From assembly GCA_015501055.1 (NCBI GenBank), contig JADNYV010000090.1:1-64000 (forward strand): DNA of 64,000 nt. Reading direction: 5' to 3'. This DNA is from Mucidula mucida. Its lineage: Eukaryota > Basidiomycota > Agaricomycetes > Agaricales > Physalacriaceae. The notes under the pieces are model-generated. The model had not been told where the DNA came from, did not search any database, and saw only the letters and a program-made list of their open reading frames with translations. The translations under genes were made by a program, and so were the position numbers. Shown here piece after piece: positions 55,481 through 64,000 of the stretch (positions are counted from its first letter, which is position 1; each line of letters starts with the position of its first letter).

Positions 55481-56558
55481 GGTTATGTATATTTAGGAAG
55501 GCCGGGCAGCCTGTGTTCGCCAAATCGACCTTGACTGCCCAACATGTCCCAGATGCGCTTGGACTGAATGTCCCGTCGGTACAGAGACCGTTTTCCTCCT
55601 GTCGTTTCAAGCAGGCCACCTTAGTACGGTTGCTAAATGGCGACGACTGCCGCTGTGACGACTTTGTCATTGTCCGTCGCATACCAGGATTTAGCACTTT
55701 TGTTGGTCGCATCCGAGAGGTCCTGACGTCCGTAGGAGCACTACGCGACACACCGGACTTCATTCTCATTGAGGAATGCGAGGTTTCTGAACAGGTTGAG
55801 CTGGCCAAGACATATGGAATGCCGGCGGTAAGACCATCCGGGGTGTGTAACTTGGTTCAGTTAGAGGTATATGCATCGGCCTTGATTTATGTTCATGTTT
55901 ACTGATTTCACTCTTTTGACAGTCTATTCTCTGTACTGTCAATGTTCAGCATAACTGTGCTTCGGAGAAGTGCACCGCAACAGGCGAGGTCGAAGTTCTC
56001 GAGGAACGCGAGAAAACAACAAAGACTCGCACGCGTGTACTGCACAACAACCTCGAGGCCAATCTGATGCTCAATACTGCTCAGATGCGCGATGGATTGC
56101 ATGTTCAGCCTTTTCGACTCCCGGCGCCGCAGTACAGTCCTGTCCAGATCGAAAATATCATCATGAAGAGTGCTTTGAAAGAATTACCACCGAAACACAC
56201 TATTGGTATCGGCGCACATGCTTCACGCACTACACCGTCAACTACCGGCCCCCAGACCAGGCCGTTTAGCGGTAACTTAGAGCCACCCATCTCTTCTGGC
56301 CCTTCAAACGTGCCTCCTTCATCGTCACGGAACTCGTTGCACTATCATATTCCAGCTCAGGCATCTCCTTCACCTGGGACACTGCCATATGGCTATTTGC
56401 ATCACTCAGCACGGGGAACCTCTTTCCACGCATACCCTCAGCCGCTGCGATATCATCCATATGCGAGTCTGCCAGCACAACTAAATCCCGGAGGGGTACA
56501 TCCGCTTGCCCACGTTTATGAGGCTCCTCCCAACATCAACTGGGCACCACTTCCATAA
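55481..56558 (+). CDS. Unrecognised protein, 5' end cut by the retroelement
   Basis: Two exons are clear: up to 55866 and 55923-56558, split by a 56 bp GT-AG intron in phase 0. The frame is open from the acceptor-like CCTCGCCAG at 55473-55481, only a dozen bases after the LTR, with no start codon of its own. At least 330 residues remain. The first part includes VPDALGLNVPSVQRPFSSCR, LLNGDDCRCDDFVIVRR and ILIEECEVSEQVEL. The second includes CTVNVQHNCASEKCTA and LEANLMLNTAQMRDGL. A Pro/Ser/His-rich tail (YHIPAQASPSPGTLPYG) follows. I recall similar proteins near transposons in agaricomycetes but cannot name the family. It is probably a 5'-truncated gene. Confidence 0.55.
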
Positions 56559-56579
56559 TTGATATTTGCTGTTTAAATA

Positions 56580-57352
56580 TTAATCTTTGTATGTCTCATA
56601 CATACGAAGACGCTCTTGCAGATCACTAATCTCTACTTGCAGTGCTCGTTCAACTTCCATACGCCATTCACATTCAGCCGTCAAACTCTCGCACTGCGCC
56701 TGCAGGTTCTGAATCTCCTTCCGCTGAGTCTCGGTACGCCGTTCACCCTCAACCTTTAAATCTTCGATAGCCTTCGAGACAAACTGCCGATGAACTTCAA
56801 GGAGTTCAGTTTCCATTGCGGTTACAGGTACGCGATCCGGTACTGTAAGGAGCTGATATCCTGTGCTGATATTGACTGCAGTGTTACGACGAGACAGTGG
56901 CGAAGGAGATTCCGACGGAAACCTTACAGCATACTTTGCCTGCATATGCTCCTCTGGCAAGAAATTGAGTACGGCCTATATAACTTTCAAAATGATAGTT
57001 TTACCATATTCTGCTTGGCCGCCAATGTCTGCAGTGTGTCGCGAGCTCGGCGTGAAGGCAATAACACTGTTTTCCGGACCCAAGGAGATAATGCACTTTT
57101 TGGGAGGTGTTTCGTTGGTGTTCTGTCGTTGGCAGCAATTATCCTGGTGATGTACTGGCTATCGGACAGTTGGCTCTCCAGTGCGCCTTCAATGATCAGC
57201 CTGGATAGTTCCGTCAGAACGTTGGCAGGATAGAAGCGTGGCGCGTACTTATTCCGTTCTTGTGCTTTTAAAGCTGCTGTGCATTGAACCAAGGACAGTT
57301 CGCGCTCCACAGTGCCTACAGGCTGCGACTCGAGATAATCTGAGTCAGACAT
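56580..57352 (-). CDS. Coiled-coil protein of unknown function
   Basis: Two minus-strand exons (57352-57005 and 56951-56580), phase 0, give 239 residues. The 53 bp intron ends in a tandem AGAG acceptor; the second AG keeps the frame. N-terminus MSDSDYLESQPVGTVERELS. The last 75 residues (VHRQFVSKAIEDLKVEGERR, then NLQAQCESLTAECEWRMEVE and LQVEISDLQERLRMYET) form a strong coiled coil. No family recognised. It is divergent from the next gene with only tens of bases between, and tail to tail with the previous one. Confidence 0.55.
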
Positions 57353-57435
57353 TGTTTGCGAGAATAGGAGAGCCGCTGAAACCAAACACCGATCTCTTTT
57401 GTCTTCCGCCCTCATGGACTCCGAAGGCGGACAAG

Positions 57436-59005
57436 ATTTTGGACCTGACAACGACCTCTCGCGCAACGATCCCACTCCAGAGATCATCTGGATGCATTTC
57501 TTGCCCAGCAGACAGTTAGTATCTCACCGGATGATATTGAGCGCATCAGCGTTGAGTATAACCTCGAAGAATACCAACAACAGCGTCTTATCCTGTTACT
57601 GAGCGTAGGTGATTGTAGTATTTTATTTATGTCTTAGATTGATTTCCTTGCAGGTGGGGTCCATGCACCCAGCCCTGGCTGCTTCTGACCTCCTCGTGCG
57701 CATTTTAATGATGGCAAACCAGTTTGACTTGTTCAACCGGCGAAACGAGCATAACAACCGGATGGAGACTTATAAGTCACTTCTGGACGACGTAAGGACT
57801 TGTCTCGAAGATAACTTTCATCTCTCGAAGCAGCAGGCAGTCAATGTTTGTGCGGTCATCATGGACATTATTTTTGCGCCACAATGTCCATCAGCACTCA
57901 CAGTACATATCACTGCCGAGGTATGTACACAGTAATAGCTAGGTTACCTACTAATGAGTCGCTTCCAGGCCATTCTTCTGGACCAAAAGGCTGCCTTGCT
58001 GATGACCAACATCTGGGGAACTCCCGCTCGCGAAATTAAACTGCGAAGCACAATCAAGTCGACTGCGTCCAGCGTGCGAGGTGCCTTCAAAACAGATGTG
58101 AGTGAATTTAGATCAGCCTTTTGTTAAGCCTGACACATTTTCTTAGATTATCAAGTCTGTTAGAACACTGTCTCTAATGGTGACAGTTCAAACAATGACA
58201 ATAAAATACAAACGCCAGACCTCCAGTTATGCGGAGAAAGGTCAATCAACTGCTGAGGCCATGGGCTGCGAGCTTCGTATCGCACTCTTGGTGAGTCAAG
58301 AACGAGTGACTTAAGATCTTACTAATTCCTGGCCTCAGAGACACTTTTGCTATTTGTATCCTCATTTCAAAGCGGATGGCAAGGATGACACGGAAGAAGC
58401 TGAGGTAGCTGCTGAACAGGAAGATCCTCAAGGCGAAAATCCCACTCCCGAGGGCGAGGCACTGCCCGGAGCAAGCAATGCTACGTCACAATCCACATCC
58501 TTGTCGGACCAGACCACCCTGCCACCCCCCCAAAAAAGGCGCAAATTCACCGGAAAAGTTAAGAAATCTGCATCGTTTTGGGGAACCTTCGAGGCATTTA
58601 TGCAAGACGGGCGCAAGCTCAGAGGCAACAACTATGCTAGCCCTGCGTGGAAAGAGTTAGTAAAATTCTTGTAACCGTTGGGTCTCTGCTAACAGGAATT
58701 ACAGGTTCATTGATAAAGTGATGCGTCTTGACCGTAACAACTTCGTCGAAGTTGCAGAGCCGATTGTAGCACCAAGAACTCCTGGTCCTCAGATGACCTC
58801 CTCTGGAGAGAGTAGTCGCAGTGGAACACCTTCATCATTCTCACTCGGCAGCACACCTTCAGCATTCTCACTTGGCGGCACATCTCCCGTTCTGTTTGGT
58901 ATGCCGCCAACTCAGAACCATCCCTCATTGGCTTCAGCAGGAGGTGTCATGGGGCATTTGTTCAGCCAACATGGTCGTACGAACTTTCCAGGACCATCTC
59001 ATTGA
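57436..59005 (+). CDS. Multi-exon protein of unknown function
   Basis: Exons after the first are secure: ...-57604, 57654-57920, 57969-58097, 58147-58290, 58339-58655, 58705-59005, all joining in frame. The 5' exon is open in frame from about 57436 (HSRDHLDAFLAQQTVSISPD); the true start is not found. An ATG at 57414 is in another frame. The helical middle part (VGSMHPALAASDLLVRILMM, IKLRSTIKSTASSVRGAFKT) is followed by an acidic stretch, then PPPQKRRKFTGKVKKS, a possible nuclear signal. A Ser/Thr/Gly/Phe-rich tail (SSFSLGSTPSAFSLGGTSP) comes last. No known domain. Divergent from the coiled-coil gene, so the two may share a promoter. Confidence 0.6.
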
Positions 59006-60789
59006 TGAGTCCAAATTTTAGTAGATGTCATTAATATATCAAATAAGACAAGTTTGACGTTGAAGTTGCGACGCTGGAGTGGCAGTGACTGCAAATGCGC
59101 TCAAAGTTTATTTGTGCATGTTGTTCAATTGGCGTCAGGAGATTTCCATCTCAAACTCCAACCACCATGGTCGTTGAACGCACTGCGTCGCTTGCTGTAG
59201 AGTGGTGCGCCGAAAGGCCAGTCCGTCATGCTAAATGACTTTGTCTGACTCTTTCGTCTAGGGCACCCTTCTTCAAAACTGCCGGGAAGGTGAAACTGCG
59301 CATTGCTTTCGTCAAGCTCTGTTTCCTCTGCGAGTTCTTCCGTTGAGATGGTCTCTTATCGTGATTCTCTCTCACCATTCTTAGCTTCATTTGTGTTGAG
59401 TCTGAAACCCGACCGGCGCTGCAACGCTTCGCTGCCAGATCCCATCATCTCATCGTTGGCTGTCGCCAATGTAGCAGCCGTGGGTTACATTTTAGTCGTG
59501 AGCCCGTTTACTGCTTCTAGCATCCTCATCCTCATGTTTCATGCCTACTGACATAGAAGTGGCAAGCTTCTTCGGCGAGGTCACACTCGTTGGCCGTTGC
59601 ACACGCCCAGCATTTGGTTGTCTCTTAGATTCTTGCGGGGTGCTGTAGTGCACGGCTCGCTTTCAAGGTGGTCTTTATTTAGTAGCAATCTGCTTTGGTG
59701 AGTCTGTCAAGTTGTTCCACCTTGCATTGTATTCTGATTTGTACTCAGCTGTTTCAAACAACATTTTTACCACTGGTGCGTCAATCTGTTCTGTATCTTG
59801 TCCCGCGGGTCTGATACATTTCCAGGTCGGCACTCCGAGGTCAGATGCCCCTTGGCGAGGCGACATTTCGTTGTCGCATCCCATCACGTACAGAAGGGAG
59901 CAGCGGCCCGTCGCCGTTGTGCTCGTGTTCCTCGCGACTCCCTTCTGCTGATAGAGTGTAGTAAGTCTTTTTGCTTTCTCATAATGTTCTACTGACTCGT
60001 TGTGCATACAGGTGTCAGTTGGCGGGACGGCGACTTGTCACTCACGAACGACATTCTCCAATTGATGGGGACGTTGTCATTGTCCTGCTCAACATCGGAA
60101 TCCGGGCGAACATGATGGTAAGTTGTCCTTGGGTTTATATTCAGGACCATGCTCATTCTAATCAAAATCATATAGTGAGACGACTTCGCGCCGCTTGAAT
60201 GGGCAGTACCTTGATGTTTGTAAGTCCTTGTCCGTGCTTCCAGGCTTCTATGTTGATTCATCTTCAGCGCGCTTGACAGATGGCCCATGGATCGGACAAC
60301 TGTACCTCTTGTTGACACAACAATGCTGCCCGGTATGTTCATTTGTTCTGTGGTGTACAGATCTCCGCTGATGTACCCATGTACAGCTTCTGTGACTGGA
60401 AGAGGCATGGTAGGGCACAGTCCGTCGTAGCGTAGTCACTGTGTGTATTTGTAGTAATTTAATATCATTTATTCGTACATTCTACAACGGGCGGTGAATC
60501 GGGCACTAAATCGGGAAGTGGCGGGAGGCGGGATACGGGAGCGGAGGGCAAAAGCGTGCTTGCTGTTGATGATTTTAGTGCATGCACAGGATAGATGTCG
60601 TGTATAACAGAATACACAAGGGCTATGATTTTGAATTGCAAATTACGGATAGCTGGAGGGCATAAATGGCGTGCCTCCTCAATCATGTGCTCAGTTCATC
60701 GTCAGATGAATTCTGAAGGACCGGCCCGAAACATAAACTCTGTTCATCATACGCTCTGGCCGTGTACATAAAACGTTCACCACCAAAGC
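59006..60789. other. No complete gene seen
   Basis: Plus-strand pieces with splice-like borders occur at 59712-59951 (RGDISLSHPITYRR), 60010-60120 (PIDGDVVIVLLNIGIRANMM) and 60270-60330. They resemble scattered exons, but frames do not join. The last 60 bases are leader of the next gene. Confidence 0.4.
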
Positions 60790-62031
60790 ATGCCTACTTC
60801 TACTATCCGTGCAGTACCACGACGAAACCCTCCTAGGACAGTGCGTGTTAGCCGCCAGAACAATCTGGTCAAGACTGCTCCAATGGGAGCAAATATCGCC
60901 ACTGGTCTAACGACTCTACCTCTGGAGCTGCATCTCGATATTCTGTCCCACCTTTCCTGCACCCCAGTCCCATGTGTGAGCAGGGATACCCTGGACATGC
61001 GGGAACGGTTCGACTCGATATTTGCGCTTTCGAAGACGTGCACCGCCCTACGGCGGGTCTATCACCCTCTTCTGTGGAGCAATTTGGACGCCCGCGGATG
61101 GCGCCGTGTACCCCGGAAGCGCGAGTCGGTAGCACAGGTCGTGGATGAAGACGTGCGATTATGCGCCAAAGTCCTCCGTGCACCTGATCTTGCTGAGCTA
61201 GTCCAGTAAGCCATTGCATATCGTCAAGGAAAGCTGACAAGAACGATCTTGTGTAGAGTCTTCAACGTAGGATTGTCCGAACACTCACCTGAAATCGTCT
61301 ACAAGGAGCTGGCGCGCTGCCTGCAGTGCCTCCCGAATCTTCACACCCTGCAGATCACCGCGTTCCCGGACACCAGTAGCCATTTGACATCGATAAGAGA
61401 CGTCTGCCTGGGACACTTTAGAGAGGCGTTTTTGGAGATGGAGCCACTTCCTCAAGTACACACTCTCACGCTTCCCGCGGCTGTTCTCTTCTTCATCCAG
61501 ATGAAGAAGGTCTTCCCGTCCTTGCGCCACATGGGCATTCACGAAATCGGATCACGTTCGTCTGGCCTACCTCTCTTTATGCACTGCATACCCTCGGATA
61601 TCCATTCGCTGACCTTGCCAGAGGGCTCTGCGTCCCTCGTAGTCCATGATGTTAACAGTAAGCCAATCTTCTCGTATTGTACAGGAGCTCAAGTATCTAT
61701 AGAACTAATGAACTTCTTCCCTGAATTATGCGTGACGCCGCGGCTTCGCATTGTCTGGCCTACGTCTGATGGTAGCTTGCAAGAAGCAGAAAACGCGCTG
61801 AAGAGGATACAGAACGGGTGGAAGCGAGTGCACACGTTGCAGCTCGACGAGCAGCTCCTGGTGCACGCCGAGGTCGAGCCTGAGTTAATTCAGCGCGTTT
61901 TGACGATTGCGAAGGAGGTGCTTCGCCGAAACCTTGCTCTGGATATCAACAAGGACGTTGGGGTTGGGAGGATCAAGATTTGGACGTCGAATAATCAACC
62001 TGGACAACTTGTGTCGGTAGCACGTCTGTAG
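60790..62031 (+). CDS. F-box-like protein, tandem paralogue 1
   Basis: Three exons (60790-61205, 61257-61657, 61703-62031), 1146 nt, 381 residues. After a basic N-terminus (MPTSTIRAVPRRNPPRTVR) comes LTTLPLELHLDILSHLSC, an F-box-like motif, then FALSKTCTALRRVYHPLLW. The C-terminal part has leucine-rich repeat-like segments (LARCLQCLPNLHTLQITAF, VHTLTLPAAVLFF). Likely a substrate-recognition subunit of an SCF ubiquitin ligase; the target is unknown. It is paralogous along its whole length to the next gene, with the same intron positions and an identical 401 nt second exon. Confidence 0.8.
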
Positions 62032-62285
62032 AAGAGCGTTGAATGCTCGACTGTACTTTACCAATGTTTATAAAACTGTTAGCGAAGTTTGTTCGGGTGA
62101 TATTGGCGAGTGGCCTTCTATCATTGTCGCCTTGTGCTGAAACCTAAGGACAATAAACAAGGGCTCTCGCTCTTCAATGACACTTCAGTCCACAATTTGA
62201 AAACCGGCATCGCGCGGCATTGTACAATGGTAAAATAGGAAGACATGCACACGTGATGCGTAACTGCTTTGTTGCTCACCACAAC
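62032..62285. other. Spacer between F-box paralogues
   Basis: 254 bp with no gene; it must contain the 3' end of one gene and the promoter of the next. Confidence 0.6.
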
Positions 62286-63573
62286 ATGCCCAAGGCTAAG
62301 ACGACCAATGTGGAGTCCCGGACTCGTAGGAATCCTTACAGGACCGCGCGTCCCATTAGAGGGCAGAACACATTGCCCGAAGTTGAGAACCGCAACGCCT
62401 TTATGGACACTGTCGCCGTTGGACAAAACAACAAGGGCTTGCCGTCTTTGCCACTGGAACTCCATCTCGAGATCCTGTCCTACCTTTATTGCCAACAGAT
62501 CCCCTGCATATCCATTCGGGACAACAGAGCTGCCGAAAGGTTCAAAGTGATCTACGCGTTATTACGCACCTGCAAAGCGCTATATCGCGTGTATAACCCT
62601 CAATTTTGGAAGATTGTAGAAGCGCGCGGATGGCGGTGTAACAAAGTCTATCACTGCGACCAAGCTCAGGATCTTTTTGCATATGTTAGGGCTCTCACCG
62701 GGCAGGGCCCACATTTCGCAGCACTCGTGCAGTACGTCTATGCTAAAAGGTGATCTACGAACAGAACTAACGAGCCTTTGTTTAGAGTATTCAATGTAGA
62801 GCTGATAACGCACTCCTCCAGGACTGTCTATCGAGCACTCGCGCGCTGCCTGCCCCATCTTCCCAACCTTCATACTTTCCAGGTTATGAGCTTCCCGCCA
62901 GGAGGTACCGACCAGAAATTGGACATTAGTTGTCTGCAGGATTTTGAAGAAGCGTTCGCTAGGATTGCGCCGCTTTCTGGAGTCCACACTCTGACCTTGC
63001 CGCCAGCGCTCATTGCTCGTCTTGACATGAAACGGATCTTTCCCTCTCTGCACCACATGTGTCTTCATCAACTGGGGATGCCCACCAGGCATAAGATTCC
63101 TCGTGAATTGAAGCTAATCCCTAGAGATCTCGAGGCTTTGACTCTGCCTCGTCACTCTGCCAGGTTTGTGGAATCTGATATTAAGTGTAAGCGACATTTG
63201 GCTTTTTTCGTTCTCAATGACTTACTGAAAAGTTGTAGACGTGGCTGCGCTGTTCCGGGATCTCCGTGTCACGCCTCGACTGTCTTTCGACCGTGATCGT
63301 AAGACCCAGGGCGAATTGAAGAAGGCATTTCAAAGTGTGTTTGACGGGTGGAGGAGGGTGCATACCATCGAAATTGTTAACAACGGTGCGGTGGGGGATT
63401 TGTCTTGTCTCTGGGAGGATGAGAAGTTTATTGAGATGATGACGAAGGGCATACAGCGGAATCTTGCTATGGAGGAAAACAAGGATGTCCGTGCGGGAGG
63501 GATTAAGATTTGGCATTGGGATCAAGCCGAACCGCAGCGAGTTATATCGGTTCGGCGTCGGGAGGATGAATAA
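62286..63573 (+). CDS. F-box-like protein, tandem paralogue 2
   Basis: Three exons (62286-62731, 62786-63186, 63239-63573), 1182 nt, 393 residues. Basic N-terminus (MPKAKTTNVESRTRRNPYRT), F-box-like LPSLPLELHLEILSYLYC, then YALLRTCKALYRVYNPQFW. The repeat region (LARCLPHLPNLHTFQVMSF, VHTLTLPPALIARLD) and the end (NLAMEENKDVRAGGIKIWHW) mirror paralogue 1. Splice phases are identical. The protein sequences are clearly diverged, so the duplication is old. Confidence 0.8.
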
Positions 63574-64000
63574 CTGACAATTTTAATGGGTACTCTGTGT
63601 ATTCTATATACCTGATTGTCTCAACGAAGATTTGTTACACACTTGTTGCGTGAGAAAAGCTTCCCTTTACGGGCGACGAGTTATCTTTACGACGCGTCGC
63701 TTCTCTTCTACTTTCCACAATCAACGACGACGACGGTTGTCGCCGTTCCAAGCTACTGCAAGCGCCCGCCCAGTATAGGAGTTTTCGCTGGTCCACTAGG
63801 CGACGATGGCGATGAACACGCGCCTCCCAGTGCCGATAACATGGACATTACGGGATCTTGGACATGGACGAATGCGCCATAGCATGAAGTGCGCCTTCGG
63901 TGCGTCGTCTAGCCTATTCCTTGTTGTGGAGACCGAACAAAGTCGTTTCTGCAGATATTTTCGTATAGCAGTGAGCCGTATGCCACTGGCGTTATCCACC
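63574..64000. other. Window end, no supported gene
   Basis: An open frame at 63616-63882 lacks any recognisable feature; insufficient to call. Confidence 0.4.

Noticed and set aside
57399..57602. Open frame starting at ATG 57414 as the N-terminus of the 57.4-59.0 kb gene
   Set aside because: It is in a different frame from the exon that joins cleanly to all later exons.
63616..63882. 88-codon open frame at the window end
   Set aside because: No recognisable sequence features and the window stops too soon to test a model.

Overview
The window reads as nuclear DNA of an agaricomycete basidiomycete. The evidence is genes cut by many 46-57 bp GT-AG introns, expanded TKL-type protein kinases, F-box genes of the agaricomycete kind, ribosomal protein genes in typical fungal form, and a Ty3/gypsy chromovirus. 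There is no operon logic, and genes lie on both strands. Gene models were built by eye from splice signals, and a model was treated as well supported when all exons stayed in phase.

Layout. 1-17.5 kb: a tandem segmental duplication with a 10,943 bp offset. Each copy ends in a minus-strand half-size PDR/ABCG-like ABC transporter; copy A (3.1-6.2 kb) is a multi-frameshift pseudogene and copy B (14.1-17.1 kb) has one frameshift. Between them lies gene-poor DNA with degenerate exon-like repeats and a possible small secreted protein (8.4 kb). 18.3-26.9 kb: a conserved-hypothetical gene, a two-kinase fusion gene (TKL kinase plus MAPKKK-like pseudokinase) and a MYND zinc-finger gene. 28.2-35.3 kb: tRNA-Thr(AGT) sequences (one intact with an intron, two remnants), a decayed Ty3/gypsy element (its 5' LTR carries a 667 bp hAT-type MITE), and a divergent ribosomal protein pair (eS17 and uS8). 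36-40.6 kb: decayed small genes, then a TKL kinase whose C-terminal tail holds seven evenly spaced PAM2-like motifs. 41.5-45 kb: a secreted isochorismatase-like hydrolase and an F-box protein. 45.3-48.6 kb: an array of about 18 degenerate tRNA-like repeats. 48.7-55.5 kb: a nearly complete Ty3/gypsy chromovirus with a TA-flanked MITE in its 5' LTR. 55.5-59 kb: three unrecognised genes, the first cut by the LTR. 60.8-63.6 kb: two tandem F-box paralogues.

Most notable points: the kinase with a PAM2 array, which suggests contact with poly(A)-binding protein; the kinase-pseudokinase fusion; a textbook -1 frameshift signal at the gag-pol junction of both retroelements; the tRNA-like array, which loses CpG toward the retroelement; and a 3.27 kb duplicated block without visible differences that abuts clearly diverged sequence.
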